Shown: positions 44,301 to 51,469 of the stretch, piece by piece
Position numbering within the stretch: position 1 is the first letter of the stretch
How the letters are laid out: the number at the start of each line of letters is the position of its first letter
Source of the DNA: Theropithecus gelada
Taxonomy: Eukaryota > Chordata > Mammalia > Primates > Cercopithecidae
DNA length: 64,000 bases
Reading direction: 5' to 3'
NCBI RefSeq assembly: GCF_003255815.1
Contig: NC_037682.1
Coordinates: forward strand, 4,528,030-4,592,029
Made by a program: the position numbers and the translations under genes
Notes under the pieces: generated by a model
What the model was told of the DNA's origin: nothing
Databases searched by the model: none
Seen by the model: the letters and a program-made list of their open reading frames with translations, nothing else

Positions 44301-45873
44301 GAGTCTGCTTAACGCCATAGCAAATCCCCAAGGCTACAGCGGACTCCTAAGTCAGCCCCATTCCAGTCTCTTGTCCTGGGCAGCCGCACGGCCACTGGAG
44401 TTCCGAAGTTGCTTCTGTGGAAGGGAGTGTGCTGAGCAAGCCAGACAGGGACTACAACTTGGGTATAAAAAGCCACTGTGGGCCAGGTGCGGCGGCGCAC
44501 ACCTGTGATCCCAGCACTTCGGGAGGTTGAGGCAGGAGAATCACCTGAGCCCAGGAGTTCAAGACCAGCCTGAGCAACAAAAGCAAGACCCCATCTTTAA
44601 AAGAAATAAAAGAACTTAGCTGGCCATGGTGGTGTGCACCCACGGTTCCAGCTACTCAGGACGCTGAGGCGAGAACCCAGGAAGTCAAGGCTGCAGTGAG
44701 CTATGATTGCACCACTGCACTCCAGCCTGGGTGACAGAGTGAGACCCTGTCTCAAAATAAATAAATAAATAAATCTTTAAAAACAAAATAAAAAGCCACT
44801 GGGCAGACTGTGCCTTCTTTTCTGGATGATGGACTGAATCTTTCTCAGTTGAAGGGACCGTGGCCAAGCAGGACAGTCTCGCCAGGATACTGAGGTGGTC
44901 ACCGGGTCAGTGGTGCTGCCTTCACAGCCAGGGAAAGGAGGATCCACTCTGAACACAGTGTGGCCTAAAATAAAAGTCTGAGCACATTTTAAAAGTTCCT
45001 TTTATCTGCACTTCCTGAGGAAAAAAAAAAAAAAAAAACTGCCCCAAGAGCTGGCATTTTAGATAGTGCCAAGTGAGAAACAATGACAGGGCTCACTCAG
45101 TTCCCTCCGCTGGGCTTCTGATAAGAACACAAAGCTCACAGTACCCCACGACTAACACATAATCATTTCCAGATAATAAAAACAGGGACAGGGCATTTAA
45201 GGTCTCAGTTATTCAGACATCTCATACTTTAGAAACCTCTCGTGTGTAAGGTAGAGCTCAGGGAAAAGTGTTCCCTGATAAAAGCTAGAATACTGAGAAG
45301 CAGACACTCTAAAATTATAAATATGGAAATTGTTTGCAATGGGAATTTAAAAATTACTGAGCACATAAGTATCTAAATATACACATATAAACATACACAT
45401 TACATATACACACATATATGTGTGTGTGTCTTATATTCATTTACTGCATGGGTATCAGGTCAAGAAGATAAAAGCAGTTTCCACACAGGCCGTCCCTCCA
45501 CAGACGACCATGAGCCCTGTTGCACCTGGGGCTCCACCCACAGAGGGGCACTCGGGAGGGTGGTGGCGACGCCTCTTACTTGATATGCTCCTGGTGCCCG
45601 GAGCCCTGCACGGTCTTGGCACCCCATCTTTGCTCCTTCTCACTCACATCATTCTGAAAAGAAAACCAACCAGTAAATCTCACAGCCTGGATTGCGACAC
45701 CGACAAACCACCACCCCATCAAAGAAAAACCCAGGAGAGCCACTTTCACTTCATGAAAACGGAAAGCAAAGGCTGGCGGCTCCTACCACAAAATCGGGGT
45801 CGGTCTCCCAGTCATCGGCCCCCACGTCATCCTGGGTGATGGACACAGCGTGGCCTGCTGAAGCTTTCCACAT
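17217..45873 (-). CDS. CTTN: Cortactin, complete CDS in 16 coding exons
   Basis: Cortactin is a cytoplasmic F-actin-binding scaffold and Src substrate that activates and stabilises Arp2/3 branched actin at lamellipodia, invadopodia and endocytic sites. The minus-strand exons join as 45873-45787, 45653-45580, 43056-42927, 38094-37984, 36957-36903, 35654-35544, 32933-32823, 32286-32176, 31063-30953, 29593-29538, 27205-27136, 23859-23711, 21250-21161, 19277-19100, 18729-18658 and 17353-17217. They sum to 1,653 nt, 550 residues plus TAG, with no frameshift or premature stop. Domains: acidic N-terminus with DDW at 20-22; repeats 1-6 at about 80-300; half repeat 301-319; charged helix about 345-392; proline-rich/tyrosine segment 393-490 with Y421, Y470 and Y486; SH3 about 492-550 with ALYDY and GWWRG. 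All introns are GT-AG except the one after exon 11 (GC-AG). Family identity is certain; splicing is inferred from exon ends and phases. Confidence 0.98.
18658..18729 (-). CDS. CTTN: CTTN exon 17: Y486 and start of SH3
   Basis: It is 72 nt, E482-A505 plus one base of codon 506. It has [20 protein letters not shown] then YQA. Y486 is a known Src site; ALYDY (499-503) is the hallmark first strand of an SH3 domain. The acceptor is TTTCTTTTAG and the donor is CAGGCTG|GTGAGCGG. Confidence 0.97.
19100..19277 (-). CDS. CTTN: CTTN exon 16: tyrosine-rich region with Y470
   Basis: It is 178 nt, residues 423-481 plus one base of codon 482. It contains the Y470 context [12 protein letters not shown]. From memory it differs from human at residues 439 (E), 445 (L), 448 (V), 457 (G), 478 (N) and 481 (T), far more than any repeat exon. 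The acceptor is CCTTCCCCAG and the donor is CCCACAG|GTACTGG. Confidence 0.97.
20338..20420. repeat. Short imperfect tandem duplication in CTTN intron 15
   Basis: AACTACCGTGGTCTGGAGTG and TGCCCCCCGTAACT are repeated about 35-40 bp apart, with an extra TGGTCTG in the second unit. Confidence 0.75.
20598..20639 (+). repeat. 21-bp tandem duplication in CTTN intron 15
   Basis: GTAACTCTGGGATGGGGACG occurs twice head to tail. Confidence 0.85.
21161..21250 (-). CDS. CTTN: CTTN exon 15: proline-rich segment, ERK sites, Y421
   Basis: It is 90 nt, residues 393-422, phase 0 at both ends. It reads [20 protein letters not shown] then [10 protein letters not shown]. It holds S405 and S418, each followed by P (known ERK sites), and Src-target Y421 at the end. 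Residue 404, next to S405, is A; I recall V in human. The acceptor is CAATCACAG; the donor (TATGAG|GTTGGTGT) is weaker than most in the gene. Confidence 0.97.
21387..21563. repeat. 59-bp minisatellite, 3 copies, CTTN intron 14
   Basis: Units start at 21387, 21446 and 21505 (GAGCTGGAGCACTAAGCCTC); the third is more diverged. The array begins only 137 bp upstream of exon 15 in transcript sense. Confidence 0.9.
22203..22760. repeat. 52-bp minisatellite, about 9-10 copies, CTTN intron 14
   Basis: Unit starts fall at 22203, 22254, 22306, 22358, 22410, 22462, 22514, 22566 and 22618. Each contains ACCTGAACCCCAGGCGTCCG and CCCCTCCCTCCTCTCC. The last unit is broken and followed by a CTGCCT(T/C)GCTCTGTTA motif that occurs twice. 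The coding strand is G-rich. Confidence 0.93.
23711..23859 (-). CDS. CTTN: CTTN exon 14: charged alpha-helical segment
   Basis: It is 149 nt, the rest of V343 through E392. It is dense in K, R and E ([20 protein letters not shown], then [18 protein letters not shown]) with no proline after the start, the predicted helix between the repeats and the proline-rich region; calpain cleavage of cortactin is reported around here. The acceptor is TCTCTATAG and the donor is CTGGAG|GTGAGCGG. Confidence 0.97.
24291..24420 (+). mobile_element. Alu left-arm fragment in CTTN intron 13
   Basis: Sense single arm (GGCAGTGGCTCATGCCTGTA), diverged. Confidence 0.75.
24446..24729 (+). mobile_element. AluS/Y in CTTN intron 13
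   Basis: Sense Alu (GGCCGGGTGCGGTGGCTCAC to ATTCTGTCTCAAAAAA). Confidence 0.88.
25490..25782 (-). mobile_element. AluS in CTTN intron 13
   Basis: Antisense Alu (TTTTTTGCGATGGAGGTTAG to CATACCCAACCT). Confidence 0.85.
25824..26104 (+). mobile_element. AluJ in CTTN intron 13
   Basis: Sense Alu with an (AAAT)n tail. It stands tail-to-tail with the next element. Confidence 0.85.
26117..26423 (-). mobile_element. AluY in CTTN intron 13
   Basis: Antisense Alu (TTTGAGATGGAGTCTCGCTC to CACGCCGGGCC). Confidence 0.9.
27136..27205 (-). CDS. CTTN: CTTN exon 13: post-repeat linker
   Basis: It is 70 nt, residues 320-342 ([20 protein letters not shown] then VEA) plus one base of V343. The acceptor is TCTCCACAG and the donor is GAAGCTG|GTGAGTCC. 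It links the half repeat to the charged helical segment. No difference from remembered human sequence is seen. Confidence 0.96.
27670..28660. other. C-rich, low-complexity part of CTTN intron 12
   Basis: Long plus-strand open frames rich in P, S and T arise from C-rich composition. A MIR-like phrase (GTTACATCACCCTCTCTAAG) lies near 28,058. No splice-supported exon seen. Confidence 0.55.
29538..29593 (-). CDS. CTTN: CTTN exon 12: half repeat 7
   Basis: It is 56 nt, the last two bases of D301 through K319 ([18 protein letters not shown]). It is entered after the first codon base and left in phase 0. The acceptor is ACATTTCAG and the donor is GATAAG|GTAAATATT. It ends the array at DRMDK|, the same internal boundary as exon 5. 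Confidence 0.97.
30953..31063 (-). CDS. CTTN: CTTN exon 11: repeat 6, alternative exon with GC donor
   Basis: It is a whole repeat, residues 264-300 ([19 protein letters not shown], then [18 protein letters not shown]), 111 nt, phase 1 at both ends. The acceptor is GGATTTTCAG. The 5' splice site is CAGCAAG|GCACAG, that is GC in place of GT; no GT lies at a position that would keep the frame. This is the exon left out in isoform SV1 (5.5 repeats). A GC donor is typically weak, which fits optional inclusion. Residue 274 is I; I recall V in human. Confidence 0.96.
31671..31960. repeat. 48-bp minisatellite, about 6 copies, CTTN intron 10
   Basis: The unit contains CATGTGCCCACTCCCGGGTA and CCCCTGCTGCAGGCTTGG. 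A 48-bp period (16 codons) keeps frames open on both strands. It lies in the intron just before exon 11, about 0.6-0.9 kb from its acceptor. Confidence 0.93.
32176..32286 (-). CDS. CTTN: CTTN exon 10: actin-binding repeat 5
   Basis: It is a whole repeat, residues 227-263 ([19 protein letters not shown], then [18 protein letters not shown]), 111 nt, phase 1 at both ends. The acceptor is TGCATGTAG and the donor is AAAAAG|GTACATTC. In the SV2 isoform described for human cortactin this exon is skipped along with exon 11; the matching phases make that skip in-frame. Confidence 0.97.
32823..32933 (-). CDS. CTTN: CTTN exon 9: actin-binding repeat 4
   Basis: It is a whole repeat, residues 190-226 ([19 protein letters not shown], then [18 protein letters not shown]), 111 nt, phase 1 at both ends. 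The acceptor is TGTGTTTAG and the donor is AGAAAG|GTGTCTTC. Biochemical work on cortactin gives repeat 4 a central role in F-actin binding; nothing here departs from the family pattern. Confidence 0.97.
33140..33262 (+). mobile_element. Alu right-arm fragment in CTTN intron 8
   Basis: Sense single arm (GGTGGGGGCATGTGCCTGCA to ACCCCATCTCTAAG). Confidence 0.7.
33297..33596 (+). mobile_element. AluS in CTTN intron 8
   Basis: Sense Alu (GGCCGGGGGTGGGGGCTCAC), A tail followed by TTATTATTATTTT. Confidence 0.88.
33621..33907 (+). mobile_element. AluY in CTTN intron 8
   Basis: Sense Alu (GGCTGGACACGGCAGCTCAC), flanked by AAGTACAGCAGA (TSD at 33610 and 33909). Confidence 0.9.
34894..35170 (+). mobile_element. 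AluS in CTTN intron 8
   Basis: Sense Alu (TCGGGTGCGGTGGCTCACAC), truncated near the end of its right arm. Confidence 0.85.
35178..35307 (+). mobile_element. Alu-monomer-like element in CTTN intron 8
   Basis: Sense single arm from CACACCTGTAATCCCAGCAC to a 23-base A tail, directly behind the preceding Alu. Confidence 0.75.
35544..35654 (-). CDS. CTTN: CTTN exon 8: actin-binding repeat 3
   Basis: It is a whole 37-residue repeat, D153-R189 ([19 protein letters not shown], then [18 protein letters not shown]), 111 nt with phase 1 at both ends. The acceptor is TCTCTTTAG and the donor is CAGAGAG|GTGGGG. Its symmetrical phase makes it a self-contained cassette like exons 9-11. Confidence 0.97.
35967..36242 (+). 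mobile_element. 5'-truncated AluS in CTTN intron 7
   Basis: Begins inside the left arm (AGTACTTTGGGAGGCTGAGG) and ends in an (AAAC)n tail. Confidence 0.87.
36903..36957 (-). CDS. CTTN: CTTN exon 7: second half of repeat 2
   Basis: It is 55 nt, residues 135-152 ([18 protein letters not shown]) plus the first base of D153. It is entered in phase 0 and left in phase 1. The acceptor is CATCACAG and the donor is AGAAAG|GTAAGAC. This short exon switches the intron phase used by the following whole-repeat exons; together with exon 12 (56 nt) it makes exactly one 111-nt repeat. Confidence 0.97.
37984..38094 (-). CDS. CTTN: CTTN exon 6: end of repeat 1, first half of repeat 2
   Basis: It is 111 nt, residues 98-134, phase 0 at both ends. 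It starts [11 protein letters not shown] and ends [10 protein letters not shown], so its borders fall in mid-repeat, unlike exons 8-11. The acceptor is CTGTTCCAG and the donor is GATCAG|GTGAGTGA. The repeat array binds along F-actin, and acetylation of repeat lysines is known to weaken this. Confidence 0.97.
38100..39860. other. CTTN intron 5, repeat-poor stretch
   Basis: About 1.7 kb without Alus, moderately GC-rich with scattered CpGs. Open frames up to 170 codons, none with a known domain. Possibly regulatory, but no specific site is claimed. Confidence 0.45.
39863..40141 (-). mobile_element. AluJ in CTTN intron 5
   Basis: Antisense Alu (TGAGACGGGGTCTCTCTCTG to CGTACCTGGCCC), diverged. 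Confidence 0.85.
40800..41740. repeat. 48-50-bp VNTR, about 18 copies with higher-order structure, CTTN intron 5
   Basis: The unit holds CCGTCTGTCCGTCTGCACAT and GCTTCGCTCACTGCACTGAA. Variants end AACACAAGGATT, AATACATGGATT or AACATAGGGGT, and their order repeats at about 298 bp (compare 41,012-41,200 with 41,310-41,498). Confidence 0.95.
42927..43056 (-). CDS. CTTN: CTTN exon 5: linker and start of repeat 1
   Basis: This exon encodes the last base of N54 through K97: a charged linker ([12 protein letters not shown]...) and the first half of repeat 1, with [15 protein letters not shown]. The acceptor is CTCCTTCAAG and the donor is GATAAG|GTGAGTGG, phase 0. The exon ends after DRMDK, the same repeat position at which exons 6 and 12 end. 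Confidence 0.97.
43565..43864 (-). mobile_element. Full-length AluY, Old World monkey lineage, CTTN intron 4
   Basis: Antisense element with AGTGGCGGGATCTCAGCTC, CCACCTCGCCCGGCTAGT and GGCTTGAGCCACCGCGCCCG. The TSD CTGAAAATTTTT lies at 43553 and 43864. Confidence 0.93.
44481..44787 (+). mobile_element. AluJ in CTTN intron 4
   Basis: Sense Alu with an (AAAT)n tail. The TSD ATAAAAAGCCACTG lies on both sides (44465; about 44788). Confidence 0.9.
45385..45430. repeat. Alternating purine-pyrimidine tract with palindrome
   Basis: (AC/AT)n sequence containing the perfect palindrome ACACACATATATGTGTGT, about 150 bp downstream of the exon 4 donor in transcript sense. Confidence 0.85.
45580..45653 (-). 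CDS. CTTN: CTTN exon 4: N-terminal acidic region
   Basis: This exon encodes residues 30-53 ([16 protein letters not shown]...GHQEHI) plus two bases of N54. The acceptor is TTTTCAG and the donor is ATCAA|GTAAGAGG. It is 74 nt, entered in phase 0 and left after the second codon base. It continues the acidic N-terminal segment that binds and activates Arp2/3. Confidence 0.97.
45787..45873 (-). CDS. CTTN: CTTN exon 3: start codon and acidic DDW motif
   Basis: This exon encodes residues 1-29, beginning [10 protein letters not shown]. The acceptor (CCGCTCTTTCAG) abuts the ATG, so the exon begins at the start codon. It contains ADDWETD with DDW at 20-22, the known Arp2/3-contacting motif. The donor is TTTGTG|GTAGGA, phase 0. 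Residues 13 and 17 are T and V; I recall A at both in human. The intron to exon 4 is only 133 nt. Confidence 0.97.
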
Positions 45874-45899
45874 CTGAAAGAGCGGCCGGGGAGGGTTAC

Positions 45900-48137
45900 G
45901 GAGGCCTCAGGGTGCCATCCACAGAGGCCAGCAGATGAGCCCTTTGGTCAAAACTACCGAGATTCTAGGCAACCCAGGAGGCTGCAGGACCAGCCAATCC
46001 TTCATGATCCCTAACCCTGAATGACAACCACAGGAGTGAAAGAAGCTTCCCCTCGGGGTTCTAATACTGCTGTCCCCTGGCGTCAGAAATATATTGCAAA
46101 TACTCTTTGGCTTCAACTCAAGTGAGAAAATTCTGTAGAAAATAAAAAAGTCGGGTGTGCACTTACTGCATTCATTAAGAACATATTCCTGTTCTGCCCA
46201 ATCATATGATAGTTTCTAACCAAAAATAAATGCACCATGTGTGTTATATATTATAAATACACTAAACGTTACCAATGGTAGATCTCACGGTACGTGTATT
46301 TTATCACAATTTCTTAAAAAGTGCACCCATTTTGATTTCAAGTGTTTACTGAAACGATAACAACAATTTTCCTAATTCAGACTTACAATTTAATAAACGT
46401 TTCAGGTAATTCATTGGAGAATTGCTTTACTCTCTACTTGGGAGAAAACAGACTATAAAACGCCACCTTTTCCTCTATCAGGCAGCTCTGTAAGTGGGCA
46501 GCCACCTTCTTCCTCAGCCCGTGAAGACTGAAAGGTTTTCTGTTATAGAGAACAATAGCACACCTGTACACCCTAACAAGACAATTCTTCTTGTAACTGC
46601 AGTGGTAACATAAAACTTTTAAGGGTTTTTTTTTTTTTTTTTTTAACTACGTATAAAAAGAACTGATTCCTTTTCCACAGAAATAGTAATAAAATTTCAC
46701 ACAGGCCATAGAGCCACCGAGAGATTATTTTAAATCAAACAGCCAGAAGCTGTGCCCAGGGGTCTGAACTGAGGACACCCCATTCACTTTTCCTCAGGCG
46801 CCGTGTTGGGACTCTAGCGCCCTGAATCTGAACGGGACAAAAGCCCTTGGCAGCTTGAGAATGTCCCATCTGGCTCCTCCCTGTCCAGCCTGGCTGGGTC
46901 TCAAGTCCAAATCCAATGTGACAGGGAGGGACCAATCAGAGCACCATGCTCTCAAATTTCTAGATGCGACTTTGTCTCTCGGGGAAGAACTGTCTGCCAA
47001 GGGGTGTAGCAGGACCAACAATGCCCCTGGAACCTCGAGTCAATGCCCAAAGCATGGCAAGAAATTTCCAGAGTCATCTGCTTTTGCCAGGATTTTAGAG
47101 AACAGATGAACTAGAATCTTAGAACTGAAAGGCACAACCAGTCCGTCTTGTCCCAGTGCGCCCATTTATAAATGAAGCAACGGCTGCAGGAAAGAGAAAC
47201 GGGATGCTCGGTCTCCGGCTGCCCCATGGCACCATGCTGCCCTGGTGAGGGGGCTGCCCGCCTGCGGACTTCAGCTGCCTAGGGTTCCCACCACTGAGGA
47301 AGTGGCTGCAAGAAAGGACAGGAGTCCCTGCGGAGCTGGCGAGGCCAACCTTCAACCCCAAGTCAAAGGTGAAAGAAGGCAGGTGTCTGCCTGGTACTTT
47401 CTCAGGCTCATCAGGGAAAGATTAGCAGAGAACAGTCTCCACTCACCTTCCTGGAGGCAGCTTCACCAGGGGGCGGGGTAGGCACCTGCAAGCTTCACAG
47501 TCCTGCGCCTGGGGCCCCACCCACTTTCATGGTGTGGGGAAGGGGCCAGATTTCCCCCTCAGGGAGGACAGGAATGAGTTCCCTTCCTCAATTCCAGAGT
47601 TTTCTGCAACTGTCTCCTCTAAGTCATACACAACAGAAATCTGACTTCATCTTTTAAACAATGAAATTTCCTCCCAGAAAATTATCATCTCTCTCCCAGT
47701 AAATCCACAGAAACAGCAACCTCCCCCGCTTCCTGTTAAAGGGATTTCTGCCCTTTCCATCCACAGGAAAAGAATGTTAGGATGTTCACAACGCACAAGT
47801 ACCTTTCGTTCCGCTTGGAGATAAAAGGCTGTTCACAAAACTCTGTTTAAAACACAGTAATCCAATGAGGAATTTCCAGGCATTGGGGAATGATTCCGTC
47901 TGTAAAAAGATTAAGAGTAAAAGCTCAGAAGGATGTCTGTTGAGCAGCTCCCTGGGCAAACCCTTCTGTGTGGAGATCTTTTTAGAAAACTTCAGAAATC
48001 CTCCCAAATATAACAAGGTTTTGTAATGAAACCTGAAATGAGGATGGAAGATTTGCATTTTACTAATAAGAAAGTTCAACATAGAGAAACTAAAGAAATA
48101 AGTTTTAAAAGATTTCTAACTACATGATGATTCTTTG
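45900..48137. other. CTTN introns 1-2, repeat-poor stretch around candidate exon 2
   Basis: No Alu in more than 2.2 kb, unusual for this window. It holds the candidate non-coding exon at 47,447-47,485 and an A/T-rich part at 46,130-46,740. No further coding sequence seen. Confidence 0.5.
47447..47485 (-). other. CTTN: Candidate CTTN exon 2, non-coding 5' UTR exon
   Basis: On the minus strand a 39-nt segment is bounded by a usable acceptor (GCTTGCAG|GTGCC) and a near-perfect donor (CAGGAAG|GTGAGTGG). It contains no ATG. Joining it to exon 3 would place AGGAAG directly before the ATG. Cortactin literature calls the repeat-6 exon exon 11, which needs two exons before the ATG exon; this candidate supplies the second. 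The polypyrimidine tract is weak, so the left edge may differ. Confidence 0.45.
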
Positions 48138-48433
48138 TTTGTTTGTTTTTTGAGATGGAGTTTTGCTTTTGTTGTCCAGGCTGGAGTGCAGTGGCACAAC
48201 TGTGGCTCACTGCAACCTCCACCTCCCGGGTTCAAGCGATTCTCCTGCCTCAGCCCCCCGAGTAGCTGGGACTACAGGCATGAGCCACCACGCCCGGCTA
48301 ATTTTGTATTTTTAGTAGAGATGGGTTTTCTCCATGTTGGTCAGGCTGGTCTCAAACTCCCGACCTCAGGTGATCCGCCTGCCTTGGCCTCCCAGAGTGC
48401 TGGGATTACAGTCATGAGCCACTATGCCCGGCC
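48138..48433 (-). mobile_element. AluS in CTTN intron 1
   Basis: Antisense Alu (TTGAGATGGAGTTTTGCTTT to TATGCCCGGCC). Confidence 0.9.
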
Positions 48434-49101
48434 TACATCATGTTTCTTAATGAATGCAAACAGAAATTACTGCCTTAATTGCTAGCATGCATTTACTGTT
48501 TGCTATAATTCTGAGAGATTTTCACTTTTTATTCATTCTAATTAATAGCATTATAAAATAAAATTGTTACTGTGAGCTTTTTAAAACAATAATATAAGAA
48601 AAACACTCCTTGAGAGGATCGTGATATGGCCGGGAGAAAACACAGGTACGGTGACTGTCTCAAGACGTGACAGCAGCAGCTGGAGAGCCGAAGAGGAGGC
48701 GGCTGCATTCCTAATGGACGTATACGGTTACCGCGCAGGGAGCAAGACTCCAGTTCCCCAGAGGGTGGTCAAGCACATGGCCCCTTCCCGAGGACCACAC
48801 ATCAGCCTCAACTGGACACCATACTGCTAAACATCACTCATCGACGAATGAAATCCCCTCGTCCCTAGGAACAAGCTGGCCACAGGCAGAGTGGTTTCTC
48901 ATGCATTAGGTACTAGGGGATGGTGCCTGGCTGGCCCTGCTGGCAATTAAGTTCCTATCTGGTTCCTGAACCAACTATTTGCTCCATCTCTCTCCCCAAT
49001 TCCCTTTGGCAATTCTAACTTCTACAGATTGCTTGGTACATTCTGGTTACTACGGTTATTAGTGTAATCGGCAGGCATCTATACAATTCCGCCTAAACCA
49101 T

Positions 49102-49253
49102 TAGCCAGACATGGTCGTGTACACCTGTAGTCCCAGCCACTCAGGAGGCTGAGGTGGGGGAACTGCTTGAGCCCAGGAGCTCAAGGGTGCAGTGAGCCAT
49201 GATCACACCACTGCACTCCAGCCTGGGAGACAGAGACCCTGTCTCATACATAA
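49102..49253 (+). mobile_element. Alu right-arm fragment in CTTN intron 1
   Basis: Sense partial Alu (TTAGCCAGACATGGTCGTGT to CCCTGTCTCATACA). Confidence 0.75.
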
Positions 49254-49654
49254 ATCAATCATAAAGTAAAAAATAAAAATCTCATGAGCAGCTAAGGATA
49301 GGCTCAAATCCACAATTTTATACTCTCAATATTTGAAATTTAAAAAAAAATCACAAAAATAACTAATAGAAAATAGGCTTGATTATTTTGTGGATCCAAA
49401 GATAAAGCCTCTAGACCCCTACCTCAAAACCATACAGAAAAATTAACTCAAAAATGAACTAAAATCCTAAAAAGGTGTAAATTTTTGTGACTTTGAATTT
49501 GGCAATAGTTTCTTAGATACAACACCACAACATAAGAGGAAAAAAATAAATTGTACAAAATTAAAAATTTTGTGCTTCATCAAGAAGGTGACAAGACGAT
49601 CCCAAAAGAAAACTATTTTGAACCGTATATCCAGAATATATATAAAGAACTCTT

Positions 49655-49949
49655 GGCTGGGCACGGTGGCTTACGCCTGTAATCCCAGCACTTTGGGAGG
49701 CCAAGGCAGGCAGATTAACAGGTCAAGAGATCGAGACCATCCTGGCCAACATGGTGAAACCCCGTCTGTACCAAAAATACAAAAATTAGCTGGGCATGGT
49801 GACGTGTGCCTGTAGTCCCAGCTACTCGGGAGGCTGAGGCAGGAGAATTGCTTGAACCCGGGAGGCAGAGGTTGCAGTGAGCCGAGATTGTGCCACTGCA
49901 CTCCAGCCTGGGCGACAGAGTGAGACTCCATCTCAAAAAGAAAAAAAAA
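49655..49949 (+). mobile_element. AluS in CTTN intron 1, first of an inverted pair
   Basis: Sense Alu with TSD AAGAACTCTT / AAGGAACTCTT at the L1 break. Confidence 0.9.
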
Positions 49950-49956
49950 GGAACTC

Positions 49957-50156
49957 TTTTTTTTTTTTTTTTTTTAAGACGGAGCCTCACTGTGCTCCCA
50001 GGCTGGAGTGCAGTGGCGTGATCTCGGCTCACTGCAAGCTCCGCCTCCCGGGTTCACGCCATTCTCCCGCCTCAGCCTCCGGAGTAGCTGGGACTACAGG
50101 CGCCCGCCACCACGCCAGGCTAGTTTTTTGTATTTTTAGTAGAGACGGGGTTTCAC
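49957..50156 (-). mobile_element. 5'-truncated AluY in CTTN intron 1, second of an inverted pair
   Basis: Antisense Alu from its T tract to AGAGACGGGGTTTCAC, lacking the last (5') part. It lies under 10 bp from the preceding sense Alu. Confidence 0.9.
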
Positions 50157-51156
50157 AATAATAAAAAGGACAAATAACCCCATTTAAAAATAGGTGAAGG
50201 ACCTGAAGAGACATTTCTTCAGAGGAGATATACAAATGGCCAATAAGCTCAGGAAAAGTTTGTTCAATGTCATTAACCATCAGGGAAACGCAAATCAAAA
50301 CCACAATGAGAATCCACCTCATACCCACTAGGATGACTAAAATAAAAGACGATGACAAGTCTCAGCAACGGTGTGGAGAAACCGGAAGCCTCATAGACTG
50401 CTGATAGGAATGTTAAATGGAAAAGGTCTGGCAGTTCCTCAGAAGGTTAAACTCAGGTACTGTATGACTCAGCAACTCCACTCCTAGGTCTGTGCCCAAG
50501 AGAAATAAAGTATAAGCACACAAAAACTTGTGCATGAGTGTTCAGAACAGCACGATTCATAGCAGCCACAAAACGGAAACACTCCAAATGTCCATCAACT
50601 GATAGATACATAGCATGTGGTCTACCTAACACAAACACATTATTTCCGCCACAAAGAGGATCCAGCAGTGACACCTGCTGCAGTGTGGAGGGACCTCAAA
50701 TCTATTACGCAAAGGAAAACCATGCACAAAAGACCACGTATTATACGATTCAATTTCTAGGAAATGTCTGGAGTTGACAAATCTACAGAGACAAAAGATA
50801 CATTACCGGTTGCCCAGGGCTGGGCGGATGGTGGTGATGGGGATCGGGAAGTCATGGCTAAAAGGTACAAGGGCTTCTTTTTGAGGTGACAAAATTATTC
50901 TGAAATTGATTGTGGTGATAGTTGTACAACTGCATGAAGATCCTAAACACCAGTGGACAGCACACATTAAACAGACACATTGTATGGCGCGTGAATTTTA
51001 TCTCAATAAAGCTGTTACAATACGGTTCAAAAGAAGATGACTCTGTCCAACCTCAACATTAAACCTTCCTTGCAAATGTCAGTGTACAAATCAGATTGCA
51101 CAAACGTGAAGTAATCTTGCTGTCTAGACAGAGTGAAAAATTCCTCTATATAAGAA

Positions 51157-51453
51157 TTTTTTTTTTTTTTTTCAGAGTCTTGGCTCTGTTGCCCAGGCTG
51201 GAGTGCAACTGTGCCATCTTGGCTCACTGCAACCTCCGTCTCCCAGGTTCAAGTGATTTTCCTGCCTCAGCTTCCTGAGTAGCTGGGATTACAGGCATGT
51301 ACCACCGCACTCAGCTAATTTTTTATGTTTTTAGTAGAGATGCGGTTTCATTATGTTGCTACAGGCTGATCTCCAACTCCTGGCCTCAAGTGATTTGCCA
51401 GCCTCAGTCTCTCAAAGCGCTGGGATTACAGGCATGAGCCACCACGCCTAACT
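51157..51453 (-). mobile_element. AluS in CTTN intron 1
   Basis: Antisense Alu (T tract, TCAGAGTCTTGGCTCTGTTG to CACGCCTAAC). Confidence 0.87.
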
Positions 51454-51469
51454 GCCCCCCACCAGCCTT

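Larger units (their letters stand above)
49385..51025 (+). repeat. Old L1 (L1M) 3' portion in CTTN intron 1, split by an Alu pair
   Basis: Sense L1 ORF2/3' phrases appear in order: CCCCTACCTCAAAACCATAC, AGAATATATATAAAGAACTC, then after the Alus ATATACAAATGGCCAATAAG, AAATCAAAACCACAATGAGA, CCAAATGTCCATCAACTGAT, TATCTCAATAAAGCTGTTAC. Non-functional. Confidence 0.78.

Noticed and set aside
50159..51025. Possible L1 reverse-transcriptase gene
   Set aside because: Only the 3' end of an old L1, full of stops and split by Alus; no intact ORF.
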